A stretch of 64,000 bases of DNA from positions 1,364,001-1,428,000 of the forward strand of contig JANHCV010000001.1 in the NCBI GenBank assembly GCA_025594325.1. The letters run 5' to 3'. The number at the start of each line of letters is the position of its first letter. Positions within the stretch are counted from its first letter, which is position 1. This DNA is from Blastocladiella emersonii ATCC 22665. Taxonomy: Eukaryota; Blastocladiomycota; Blastocladiomycetes; Blastocladiales; Blastocladiaceae. Position numbers and translations under genes: made by a program. The notes below the pieces were generated by a model, which was not told the origin of the DNA, made no database searches, and saw only the letters and a list, made by a program, of their open reading frames with translations. This document shows positions 10,898 to 22,454 of the stretch, piece by piece.

Positions 10898-12535
10898 AAC
10901 TGATGATCGACTCGGTGATGGAGGAGGGAGAGGAGCGATATCGAGGCAGCAGACGACGGCCAGAGAGGAGGGAGCTGCGACGATCCATCGCGTCGCCGCC
11001 CGCTGCACGTTGCCCGCCGCTCGCTGCCCGCTGCCCGCTGCCCGACCCGATCGCGGCGCGCCAAGCGACAGCAATGCGCCCGGCGCCAGCACCCGGCGCC
11101 TTGTGTCGGACGACTTGCCTGCGATGGAGAGCAGCGAGCAAGGCGGACGGCGAGGCGGGTCATGCCGGTGAGGCCGATCACACACTGCGGCGGGCAACGC
11201 GTGGGTGCAGGGTGCAGACGCGCCAGTCAAATCACGGCGCCTCGCAAGCCACGGGACGGATGAGCAGCGCCAGCGAACCGTGGAGCTGGCCGCCGTCCAC
11301 GGTCAGCACGTGTGACTGATCGTGACGCGGCCCCCGGCATGCGCGTGCGCGGGTCGCTGCCACCGACGCGGCAGGGCTCACGAGCGACGACGCGGAGGAG
11401 GGCACGGGGAGACGCGACAACGCGTACGCGTCGGGACGCGAGGTGGAGTGCAGGGAGAGGAGGGGAGCAATAGAAACAGACGAGGAAGCGCACCGAACGA
11501 GGCCGCGCGGAGCGGTAGCGCGATGGCGCGGTGACGCGATGGCGAGGGACGCGGGGCGGGGGGAGCGGCCGAGGATCGCCGCGAGTGAACGAGGCCGAGC
11601 AGCGATCACGCGGGCAATCGCCGCGCCGGGCCAGGTGGACGCGTTCGCGCCAGGTCCGAGTCGCGTTACGGTGCGCGCGCCAGATATAGCCGCGCAGCAA
11701 TCAGGCAGGGCCGGCGAGGGCGTGGACCGCGGCCGGGGGGAGCGCGATCGACGTGGCACGCGCGCGCGCACAGCGCAGTCGCCGTCGGGCACGCTCGCAC
11801 GACGCGTCGGCCACAAGGAACCCGCCGCGCGCCGTGGGCTGCTCGCCACGGGCTATGTCTGGTGGCCCCGCGGGGACACGCGTCCGAGACCGGGACGGCG
11901 AGGGGGAAGCGGACAAGGCCCGCGCGCACCGGCGTAACCGAGGCCAGGCGGGCGTGGGAGGAGGGAGACAAAGGAGCGGCGAAGGTGGGAGGCGCCCCAA
12001 CGCGTGCGTGCACCGCTGGCGGCGGCGGCGGGCGATGGTGGGAGTGCGGACGCGGCGCGGCGGCGGCGGCGGCGAGCGTGGCCCAGGACGGCGGGCGGGA
12101 CCGCTCGGTCGGGTGGGCCGCTCGGCAGATCCGCTGAGGTTCCCACCGCAGCGCAACGGCGGGGAGGGAGGGAGACGGCGCAACAAGGCGCCGTTGCGGG
12201 TGCGGGTGCGGGTGGGAGATCGGGGCGGTCGCGGTGCTGGCGGCCGGGCGCTCCGAGGTGGCGGAGGCTGTGGGTGTGCCGGGCTGGCGGAGGCGGTCGC
12301 GAGCGAGAAGGGCTCGGAGCGTTGAATGAGGACGAGAGCGCTCGCGGGCCGTCGATCGGGGGCGGCCGACTCGATTGCGCAGAGAGAGCACGGTCCAGCG
12401 GCGCGCGCGCCCGGCCACAATGCGGCTCATGGCGGGCGTGGCGGACGTCGGCGGGGGCCACACAAGAGTCCGGTCGCGGGCGAGCCGCCCGGCCCGCCCG
12501 CTGGGAGCCCAGCGAGAACAACGACTTGGCTCACT

Positions 12536-12560
12536 CGGCACGGCACGGCACGGCACGGCA
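12536..12560. repeat. CGGCA pentanucleotide repeat (five copies)
   Basis: Five uninterrupted CGGCA units in the gene-free region. Confidence 0.85.
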
Positions 12561-14249
12561 CGCGTGGGCCTCGCGCGGATTCCACCTGGGTCTGCTCGCT
12601 TCTCTTCTCTCCTTCTTGCTCACTCTCTCTCATCTATCGCTCACTCGTCGCCCACAACCTTGGCCAGCACCGGCGCCTCGGCCGTCGCCACAGTTCCCCA
12701 CGCGAGCGCAATCGAGCACCATAGCCGTCGCGCGGCGTCGCACCGGGCTCGCGGGACACGGCCGGTCGACGGCGTTGTTGGCCGAGAACAAGGCGGGACG
12801 GATCGGACCCTCGCCGCGGCCAGGCTCGCCGATGAAGATGAGAGCCGCACTGTTTTTAGCCAGCGCGAAGGGACGCCATCCGGGCCGCCGTGGTCGGTGC
12901 CGGTGGGTGGGTCAGTCGGCTTGGTCGGCAACGATCCTACACGGCCGCCGCCGTCTACCTTGGACCTTGATCCTGAGCTCAGCCATCGATCCGACAGCGC
13001 GTCCGCCGCGGCCACCCGCGAGGATCACGGCCGCATCACCGCGGCCGAGGGAGAAGCGAGAAGCGCGTCGCGGGTGACGACTCCCTGAAATAGCTTGCGG
13101 GCTGTGTGGCGCCGGCTGCGGCTCCATTGTCTGCGATGGCAACATCGTGCGCGCGCGCATACAGAGGGCAAGGCCGCGCGCGCGTGCGCGCTCTTCTTCC
13201 TTGTCCATCAGCCCGCCTTCCTCTTCCATGACGAACGATGGACTCGCGCCGCGAACGACGGACACAGCGTCTATTGCGTTGCCCGTGGGAGTCGGTCTGG
13301 GAGTAGGTCGGCGTGCTCCACCGACCCTGACCCCGACCCACGCCGCCGTCCTCCAGGCCGTCTTCCAGGCCGTCCTCCGCCCTGCTTCTCTGTTTCGAAC
13401 GCGTCGGCCCGGTGCCAGCATGTGTCGCGCCGGTAGCAGCGTGACACGACCTGAAACCCGTTTGCGCGGGTCGGCGGACCCGTGGCGCATCGATCGTGAG
13501 CGCCGCCACCGCGTGTGCGTCGCGTCGCGCCACGCGGCGCCGCCGTCCACCGCGTCGGGCTTCTTCCGTCCGCGCTGCTCAACCTTTCTGCAGCGGAGCG
13601 CGCCTCCCAAACACGTTTTCTCAACGTTGCCACGCCCGGTCCCGAGAGTTTGCCGTTGCGCGCGAAATGAGGTGGCCCCCGCGTGATCGTCCCATTGTTC
13701 TCTCGTCGCCGCGCGCGCGCGTCATCGGCCCGGCAATGTGGGCCATGTGAATGCGCCAAGTCGCTGCTGGACACTTCTCCGCCCAACTACGCCAGCGTCG
13801 CCGCAGCCGACCTGACCGTGTCACTGTCCGCGAACCGCGCGTGTCCGCAGCAGAGGCGCAGTCGATCAGAGGCGATCACGCCGCTCCGATCGCGTCGCGG
13901 CGTCCGCCACCTCGCCGCTGCCGCGATGCGCTCTGCGGTACACGGCCGCGGTCGGGCGACCTCCGGGGATGGGGGCGGCGAGGGCGCCGAGTCGATGGTC
14001 GAAATGTGAGCGCATCGCGGCCTTCCAGCGACCAGCGACCGCGTTCTGCGCGTGGCTTCCGCGGAAGCAAATGTTCGCATCTAGCATCTAGCCGCGTGCA
14101 AACGAACGGATTCGACCCACCGCACGGTCCTCGCCAGGGGAGCTGTCCTCGCTGTCCGCCGTCGACCCGCGTGAAAACGATGTGCTTGTACAAAAAGCTC
14201 GTGTATCCGTCTACCGGTCCATGCAATCTGTCCTACTCTTCGGCTCCTC

Positions 14250-17200
14250 CTACTGCTGCTCCTCGTCGTTGTTCGAGTACAGGTCAATGACGTCCGGCCA
14301 CGCCTTGGCCTCGCGCGTCTCCCAGTACCCGCCCTTGTACACCCACTCGTCGTCGCCCGAGTTGGCGGTGGCGGGCTCGAACCACTGCGGCGTCCACGTC
14401 TTGCCGTCGGCGTCGAGGGCGCGGCGGAACGCGCGCTGCTTCTCCTCGAGCCGCACCTTCTCGGCCTCGGCCTCGGGGAGCAGGCCGCGCTCGAAGAGCA
14501 CCTGGTCGGGCCGGAACCGCGTGTCGGTGGGCGGGAGGTAGTCGGCAATGTCGGGGGTGATCTCGTTGAGCTCGATGGTGAACTGCGTGAACCCGTACAT
14601 TTCCTGGCAGTTGGGCAGCGGGTCGTTGGCGCGCCACAGCACCTGCGTCGCCGCCGGGTCGTCGGCCGGCGTCACCATGCACAGCTCGCTCCACCGGCCG
14701 CGGAACACGCCGGCCTTGCTGCCGCGCGCCGTGTACGCGACGCCGACCACCTCGTTGGCCGTCGACGGCCCGCCGCCGAGCCACCCGCCGCCGCCGTTCT
14801 CCTTGAACGTGATCTCGGCCCGCTCGCCCGTCGCGTGGTTCTTGACCACCATCTTGCCGTAGTGGTCGAGCGACTTGGGCCCGCCAATCAGGTTGCGCAT
14901 GCACGTCGTCACCTTGGCCCACGAAAAATGGTCGCCCGTGCCGGGCAGCCGCACGTGCAGCGTGCCCGACGGGATCAGCTCCATGGACTTGCCCCAGAAC
15001 TTGGACTTGAGCCGAGAGTCCTGGTGGAACACCCACGCGCCCGAGGTCGCCTCGGCGTGGCACGCCATGATCGGTGGGTAGTGGCTCACCTTCTCGGCGA
15101 CGAACCGGAACCCCTTGTCGGGCCGCACGCACTCGTACGTCTCGCCGTGCAGCGGGTTGAACGGCTTGCGCGACGACCGGTTCGCCGACGACGCGTACGA
15201 CGACACGGCGAACGCCGCCACCAGGTACAGCCGCTGCATCGAGTCCGTCGACACGGCCGCGCGGTCCAGCAGCTCAGAGTACTCGAGGTCCTCGGCCAGC
15301 TTCTGCAGCAGGTTGATGGGCTCGTTGAGCGAGATGGGCATCGACACGGTGCTGAGGTCCTTGCCCACGTTCTTGCGCAGCAGGCCCAGCAGCGACACGT
15401 CGTCGCCGACCACGGGCGACGGCAGGAACCGGCGCCGCTCCACCACCGCCAGCGCTGTCGAGTAACCCGCCGACGTCGACCCCGCCGACGACGCGGTCCC
15501 GCGCCGCGGCCGCTGCGCGGTCCCCGCGCCGTTGCCGTTGTTGCCGTTGGCGCCGTTCTTGCCCATGAACACCGAGTACCCCGACTCGTCGTCATCGTCG
15601 TCGTCGCCCGAATCGTCGTCGTCATCATCATCGTCATCCTCCTCGTCGCCCGCCTCAAACTCGCCCATGGACACGCCATTGTTGCCCGCGCGCTTCTCGT
15701 AGATGACCATCTCAGGGGCCTGCGCGCCGCCGCCCGCCGCGACCGCCGCCGACGCGGCCGCCATCGCCGCTACGGCGGCCGCCGTCGACGACCCGGCGAG
15801 CTCGTCGTCGCTATCGTGCCCGCCGCCCGCGGACAGGACGACGTCCTCGGCGTCGAACCACTGGTCCGAGACGGTCGACGCGATCGACCCGGCGCGCGCG
15901 TGGACCGCGGCAAACTGCGGTGAGCTCGCGCCACCAACATTCGACGACGTCGCGAGCGGCAGCGTCATGCTGTGGCGGTGGAACGACCCGGTGTTCCGCT
16001 GCCCCGTGTTCCCAAGGGCCGGGGACGCGGCGAGCGCCGAGGCCGCGAGCGATGCGACCGACGCGCTCGGCATGGCGTCGGCGCCGAACCGCGCGCGCAG
16101 CTCGGCGTTCTCGCGCGCGAGGTCCGTCGCGGCGGAACCGAGCGTCCGCGCGCGCGCCGCGTCTGCGGCTACCTGGTCGAGCAGCTCCTCCTTCTCGGCG
16201 GCCAGTGTGTGCGCGAGCGCGCGGACTGCGTCGAGGACCGCGTCGTCGATCGGGCCCGCGGCTGACCCGACGGCGAGGTGCAGGCGCGAGACGTGCGCGT
16301 CGACCGAGGTCACGAACTGGCGCATCAGGTCGTGCACCGAGGTCGCGGTCGAGGCCGGGGCGCCGGCGCCCGTGGCCGCGATGACGGCGGCGGCCGCAGC
16401 GGCCGAGGACGAGGTGGCGGCGACTGACGGCAGGGTGACGGTGGATGCCGAGGGCGGGGACGCCGTCAGGTGCTGCTGGTGGTGGTGCGGGAGGGTGCCG
16501 GGAGCGAGGACCGTCGAGGGAGCCGCGGCAATCGAGGTTACAGCGGCGCTAGAGCTGCTACCCATGCTGGTATCCATAGCGGACGCGGGCCCGACAGCGC
16601 CGCCGGTATTGTCCATGGAGATGTTGCGGGAGAGCGAGGCGGCGCGGAAGACCTCGGCCTGGACGGCCTTGTAGCGCTTGATGACGTCGACCCACATGTC
16701 GTAGTCTGCGCGGGTGAGGGCGCGGAGGTGCCAGAGCGAGGTGCCCGAGTCGATGTTGATGATGCGGTGCTCGACGTCGACCGAGATGGTGGAGAGGGCG
16801 ATCGGGACGGACCCGCGGCAGAAGCCGCCGGGGAACTTGTAGTAGGCAAGCTGGCCGCGGTCGCACTGGAAGTAGCGCTTGGCCCAGCCCTGCATGCGCT
16901 TGCGCTTCTTCTTGAGCAGCCAGCCCGTCAGCTCGGCCTGCCGCTCCTCCTCCTTGGCCTCGCCGTCGCGCATCGCGACGAAGAAGGTCATTTTCTTGGA
17001 CGTGTTGCGCGAGAAGGTGTTGTCTGTTCACGATTTTGGAGGGTTAGGCGCGGTTTCGGTACACAGTATGAGTGAGGAAACGTACCAAAGTAGAGGACGT
17101 AGGTGCCGTCGCGCGTGACCGACTTCTGGCCCTTGATGGTGGTCTTGGACGACTCGAAGCGCGAGATCGGGACCACGGGCTCGAGCAGCGGCTCGCGGAC

Positions 17201-17700
17201 CGCCGTGGTGCTGGCCGAGCTCTTGGTGCGGTTGCGCTTGCCGCCGGCGGCGGCCGACGTGGCGCCCGCGCCGCTGTCGCTGCACGGCGCATCGCTCTCG
17301 GTCCCGCCGATCGTGGTGGCCTCCGACAGGTCGCCGTTGCCCGCACCTGCTGCCGCGGAGGAGGACGACGACGCGCCGTTGTTATTGGACGACGACGAGA
17401 AGCTCGGCAGCAGGTTGCGGCGCTTGGTCGCGGGCGACGTCACGCTCGCGGCCGCGTCCGACGCGGTGCGCCCGTGGTGGCCGTTGTCTGTTCAATCGGG
17501 CTTGGTTAGCCGACTGTCGCCACGACCGCTCTGGGCGCGAGAAGCAACGTACGCGCAGCATGCTCGTCAATCTGGTAGAACAGGCCAAAGCCAATGTTCT
17601 TGCGCTTGGTGGAAAAGTTCCACATGATGGTCTTGGGCGTGCCCGAGACCTGCACATAGTACTTGAAGCAGTCCCGCGGGGGGATCTCGATCTCCTGCAT
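14250..17700 (-). CDS. Osh3/ORP3-type GOLD-PH-OSBP lipid-transfer protein
   Basis: Sterol/PI4P transfer protein at membrane contact sites, inferred from architecture. Three exons give 1,107 residues. Exons 1-2 encode a GOLD domain: MQEIEIPPRDCFKYYVQVSG...IMWNFSTKRKNIGFGLFYQID, a low-complexity insert, then PLLEPVVPISRFESSKTTIKG and DGTYVLYFDNTFSRNTSKK. A PH domain follows (ELTGWLLKKKRKRMQGWAKR...). A linker holds poly-Ala and a long acidic run. The C-terminal OSBP-related domain contains LNEPINLLQKLAEDLEYSELLD, KPFNPLHGETYE, the signature EKVSHYPPIMA, and a late QVLFERGLLPEAE/WTPQWF segment. The signature normally reads EQVSHHPP; here the second His is Tyr. Introns lie at 17488-17552 and 17024-17085; both splice precisely into the GOLD fold, which fixes the start at 17700. 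GOLD plus PH is the arrangement of yeast Osh3. Confidence 0.9.
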
Positions 17701-18158
17701 GGTGGCGAGGTGGTGCGTGCGCGGCGAGGCGCAGTGTCGATGCGTAGTGTGGGTCTATGTGTGTGTGTCGGTCGATGCTGGCAGGCCGCGGCGGTTGATT
17801 GATTACGTTGCAAGAGCGGGTTGAGGGGAGGACGGAGCGGAAGCGAGGCGGGATGGCGAAAGCGGGCGTCAGTCGGCGAAGCGGCGACGGCGAACGCACG
17901 CGCCGGGGACACGTGGCCGCGCGCCACCCAGACTGAAACGGCTTGGCAACGCGGCACGTGCGCCCCGGACGCGTCGCGCGTTCGTCCCTTTGCTCGTTCG
18001 CCCGCGGCCGCGAGGTCGGGGTCGGAGGTGGCCAGCCAAGAGCAATGTATGATAATGGGGACAGGAGGAAGCGCGCGGGGGGTAGCGAACGGGAACGCAA
18101 GCAAATGGAACAACGGCAAATGGGAACGAGAAAGCAAAAGTCAATGACGACGACGTCG
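17701..18158. promoter_or_regulatory. OSH3-like promoter / PCL cyclin 3' region
   Basis: 458 nt between the cyclin stop and the OSH3-like start, both minus strand. It must contain the cyclin 3' end and the OSH3-like promoter. A short GT repeat lies near 17757-17768. No TATA box or other motif stands out. Confidence 0.4.
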
Positions 18159-20308
18159 TCAAACGCCGTACCCGGCCTCCCCACCGCGGTCGCCGCGATC
18201 ACGGCCCACGACAGCAGCAGGCACGGGCTGCGACGGCATCGACACGAGGTCGGTCCCGGAATCGCCGCGCTTGCTGAGCGGTGGTGGCGGCGGGCGCAGC
18301 GACGCGCCCGACGCCGCGCGCCGCACCGAGACCGACGCGGACCGCGCTGCCACGTCCGCGGGCATCGACGGGAACCCCGTCTGCTGCGTGTGCGCGCCGG
18401 TCCGCGCCCGCGCCAGCGACGCCGTGTGGCTCGCGTACGCGTCGGCCGAGTACGCTGGGCCGGTGCCGGTGCCGTTGCTGCTGCACTGCCGCGCGTGCGA
18501 CGCTGGAGACAGCGGGCGCTTCCGGTTCGCCGACTCGGCGCCGGCCGCGTGCGGGTGCGCGTGCGTGTGGGCGTGATGCGGCTCGGGCATGCTCGACGAG
18601 TACGGGTACCGCGCACCCGGCGCCTGCTGGTACTGCTGCTGCGGCGCACCGGGCTGTTGGGGCGGCGGCGGCATCGATTGGTACGCCATGGGCGGCGGCG
18701 GTGGTGGCGGGAGATGCATCGAGTTCTGCACCGCGTGGTGGTGCCCCGCCGCCGCGGCCTGCTGCTGCTGCTGCTGCTGGCGGAGCGACGGGTGGTACAT
18801 GGGGTGCTTGGACGACGCCGACGACGCGGGCGCCACCGCGGCGGGCGCGCTGCCGGGGTACCCGTACCACCGCTGGTCGCGCGGCGGGAGCGGGCCGCCG
18901 ACCGAGGACGACGGCACGGGCCCCGTCGCCGCGCTCGCCGCGTAGCCGTACGGGTACGCCGGAGGCCCGCTGCTCCGCGACGCGTAGTAGTTGGCCGTCG
19001 ACGCGGCCGCGGCCGCCGCGACGTTCGTCGCCGGGTGCGCGTGCTGCTGGCCGTGGTACACGGGCGCGCCCGCGGCGGGCGGCGCCGACGCCGAGTACGC
19101 GGCCCCGGTCGACGCGCTGCGCTGCAGCTGCGCGTACGCGTGCTGCTGCTGATACTGTGGCGCGGGCGGCGGCGGCGGCTGGTAGTATTGCGACGCAACG
19201 GGCGCGCGCGGGTGCGTCGCCGGAGCCGGGGCCGGGGCCGGCGCGTGCGCCGACGAGTCGGAGCTAGGCGGCGACGCCGACCGCGTCTGGCGAGCCGGCT
19301 CGGCGGGCTGCGACGGCGGCACCGCGAGCACGGGCGCGGACCGGCGCTGGTTGGCGTCGGCGAGCGCGGCGGCGTGCCGGGCGGCGGACCTGGACGGGCG
19401 CCGCTGCAGCGACCGGGCGGCGTCGTGGTGCGCGCTGTCCTCCTCGGCGGCGACGGCGCCGGCGCTTTCGAGGCCGGTCGCCGGCTGGGCCGTCTGCGGG
19501 AGCTGCTGCTGCTGCGGCGCCGGGTGGGCAAGCGTGACGCGGCCCGTCTCGTCGACCTGGTCGGGGCGCGGCGGGACGTACGTGTCCTCGTTGCGGAACG
19601 ACTGGTTGAGCTCGGCCTGGAGGCTGGGCTGCGGTCCGGGGTTCCCGGCGCCGGACGCCGGGTACGAATTGATGAGGGTGGTGATCTGGCCGTCGAGTCT
19701 GGCGAGGTGGGCGTGCCACATGGCGCGCGGGATGACGAGGTCGAAGTGCAGGTACTCGAGGAACTCCCACTCCATGCGGTTGATCTCGGCGAGCGTGAAG
19801 AGCCCCTGCGAGACGTGGACCCAGGTGCGGTTCGAGTACGTGTCGTCGTACAGCACCTTGCATGCGAGCATGATGCCCGCCAGCATGACGCGGTGCGGCG
19901 TCACGGCGGTCCCGACGCAGTTCGGGTTGCGGTCGCGCAGACGCTGCACGAGCAGCAGGCCCGTCACCATGGCGTTGAGCGGCGTGCGCGTCCGCTGCAC
20001 CGCGTTGAAGATGAAGTCGCGGAACGCCGGGATCACGGGTTGCGCGGGTGCCGCCGGTGCGGGGGCGGGTGGCGCGGCGCCGTCGCCGTCCTCGGCCGCT
20101 GGCTGCTGCTGCGGCTGGTCCGCCAGTGGTGGGCAGTTGAAGTACTGGCAGATGAGAACATGGCTGAGGTCTGGACAGGGACGCGGGTGAGCTGACGATG
20201 TCGTCGATGATCAGCGCGGTGCGAGAGCGTACCAATGACGAGCGGGCGCAGCCGCTTGAGGTTGCCGTCCATCTCCTTGGCCCACTGGTCGTCGTTGACA
20301 ATGTACAT
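18159..20308 (-). CDS. PCL/Pho80-family cyclin with long disordered tail
   Basis: Regulatory subunit of a Pho85/CDK5-type kinase, inferred from the fold. Exon 1 (20308-20233) starts in strong context (CCACCATG) with MYIVNDDQWAKEMDGNLKRLRPLVI. A 62-nt intron (20171-20232) joins it to DLSHVLICQYFNCPPLADQ. The cyclin box continues IPAFRDFIFNAVQRTRTPLNAM, LLLVQRLRDRNPN, HRVMLAGIMLACKVLYDDTY, NRTWVHVSQGLFTLAEINRMEWEFLEYLHFDLVI, which is the PF08613-type pattern of Pcl1/Pcl2. Everything after about residue 170 is low complexity (Gln, Pro, Ala, Tyr, His, Ser tracts including poly-Gln). Total 695 residues. The long tail is unusual for Pcl1/Pcl2 but occurs in Clg1-like cyclins. Could control polarity or phosphate/glycogen metabolism. 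Confidence 0.87.
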
Positions 20309-22454
20309 GGTGGCGGTGGCGGCGGCGTCACGCGAGCAGGAGGGATGGGAGACAGGGCAAGGGGTCGTCGGTGGGGCGAGAGGCGAGGCGTAATGGCGGT
20401 CCGCAGCGGGATCGGTCATCCAAGAGGGGAGAAACGAGCAAGGGGAGGGAGGGAATGGGTTGGCGGGGGAATGCTGCTGCTGCTGCTGGTCGTCGAGAGT
20501 GGGTATAGTGGCGGCGGTGGCGACGCGCGTCGTCGTCGGTCGATCGCGTCGCACGCGGAGCAGACAAGAGTCTAGGGTTGAATAGTGGGACTAGACGCGC
20601 AGAGTGGTGGCGCGTCTATACGGTTTCGAGTGCGGTTCAGTGAGTGGAGAGGAGATCCAGTGCGGTAAGCGAGGGAGCGGTGAGAGAGGGAGTGCGAGGG
20701 CAAGGCTTTGACCGCGGCGCGGGCGGGCGGGGCGCGTGGGCGGTGGTGGGGCGGCGACGCGTCGCGCCACACGGGCGGGTGGCACAGCAGCAGCTCGACG
20801 ACGTACGGCAAGGGACGAGGAGGGCAGTCAAAAAGCGACCGCCGGCGGAACGAGAGTGCGGTGGCGCGCGCGAGAATAGAATCTAACTGAGTGGAACAGT
20901 GGTTGCCGGGCCGCAAGCGCGTCAGTGAGGACGGGTCCCGAATGCAGATGACGAGAGCGGAAGGGAGGCACCCCGGCGATGGCCACGGCGCGCGACACGC
21001 CGCGCCACGCCGCCCCGTGCAGCACAGCGTCGACCACGGGTGGGCGGTGATTGGTCGGCGCCGCCGAGGGGGGAGACGCGTAGCGCGCGGCGCGACGCGA
21101 CGTGTGACGTCGCCGGGGCGTGGACAAGAGTGGACGGGGCGGGCTTACCTCGATGGTCGATGGCGTCGGCAGCGGACAATGGAGACGGCCGGCGTGCAGA
21201 TCGCGATGTGCAGGCGCGAACGGTGATCGGGGGGAAGCACGGGCGGGTATATGCCGGTCGAGGCGTCCTGGGTGTGCGTGAAGAGCAGTTGCCACGGCAA
21301 TGGACGGCGGCGCGCGGGAAGGAGAGAGGGAGCGCGAGCGAGCGGCGGCAGCGGGCAGGGACGGGGGCCGGCCGCGGGGTCGATGCGGGTATGCGGTCGA
21401 GAGGGAGGCGAGCGTCGACAGCGGCAGATGGCAGTGCCGCGCGGTTGGAGACGGCGGCGGTGCACACGGGACGCGTGTCGGTTGTTCGACGGTGACGAGG
21501 TGTGAGTGCCAGGTCGGACGGAAGTCGGCGGGGCGGCGCGGGCAAGGGGGTTCGAGGGCGGCGCGGCGCGGCGCGGCGCGAAAGAGGCGGGCGAGCGCGC
21601 GCGCGGTGCGAGACACGCGTGGGGGGAGCTCACGAGACGCGGCGGGCGAGCCCGATCGCGGGTGCTCTCTGGGCGGCGGGTCCTCGCGGCGGGTCCTCGC
21701 GCGCGAGGCAAGCGGGGAGCGGGGCGCGGGAGGAGACGGGCGGGGCCGAGGCGGCGCGGTCGCCGGAACAAGGCGAGCGCACGGGAGATCGAGGGGCCTG
21801 GAGGGGGACGCTGGCCGGCCAGCCATGGGGGTCAGCGCCCATGCACGGTGATGCGGCACCGAGGCACTGTGCGTCATGCCTCGCGGCGGATCTGCGTACC
21901 ACTCACTCGAGGTCAAGGTCGAAAGCGGAAGGTCCACGATACCGTCGCTGATACCGCAGGTGTCAAGGAGGCCGGCGCGCTATCGTGCGTGACTTGCGAG
22001 TATCCCAGCAGCACAGGGGGACCAGCGGGATGTCGATCGCCGTGTGCGTGTGCGCGTGTGTGTGTGCGGCGCGAGGCTCTGCTTGTTCATTGCGGGAACA
22101 AGATTGGGCGTTGGGAGGCGAGGGGCGGGAGGCGCGGCCGACGCGTGAGAAGAGAAGCGAGAAATTGGGCCCGTGCAAACACGCCGGGAGAGGACAGGGA
22201 GAGCCGCGGCCGCTGTGGGAGGCAGCCCGTCACCGACGCGTCTTCTCACGTGGCGCGCCTGCCCCGCCGTGAACGCGTCGTGTTTCAGAGCGCGCGCGCA
22301 ACCGTCTCCCCCTCCGCGCGCCTGCCCTCGCCTATTGCGATCGCACGCCGATCGTCTCCTCGTCCTCAGTGAGCGACAGCTGGTCGTGGGATACTCTGTC
22401 TCGTTGTTTGTACAAGTGGACTCATCGTGCGTCACAATCCATCATCCATCACCC
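20309..22454. other. Gene-free region upstream of the PCL cyclin
   Basis: About 2.1 kb between the cyclin start and the branching-enzyme stop. Open frames are Arg/Pro/Ala-rich and unconvincing on both strands. It is strongly GC-rich with GGCGC runs near 21565 and C/T tracts just upstream of the cyclin. A sequence resembling an RFX X-box (GTTGCCACGGCAAT) starts at about 21288. Probably an extended promoter or leader of the cyclin. Confidence 0.45.

Larger units (their letters stand above)
10764..14249. other. Gene-free region upstream of the NDT80-like gene
   Basis: About 3.5 kb with many open frames on both strands, but all are Arg/Pro/Ala/Ser-rich shadows with no domain, no splice-linked continuation and weaker third-position GC than the real genes. 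It holds a long GGC run next to the NDT80 start, a 25-bp tandem duplication, a CGGCA tandem array and C/T-rich stretches near 12600. It could be a long 5' leader or regulatory region of the NDT80-like gene, or contain noncoding RNA. Confidence 0.5.

Noticed and set aside
12375-13088. Possible plus-strand gene (...LADEDESRTVFSQREG...).
   Set aside because: The protein-like part is short, third codon positions are less GC-rich than in real genes here, and I found no splice partner or family.
20828-21937. A 369-codon minus-strand frame.
   Set aside because: Arg/Pro/Ser/Ala-rich throughout with no folded segment; typical of noncoding GC-rich DNA.
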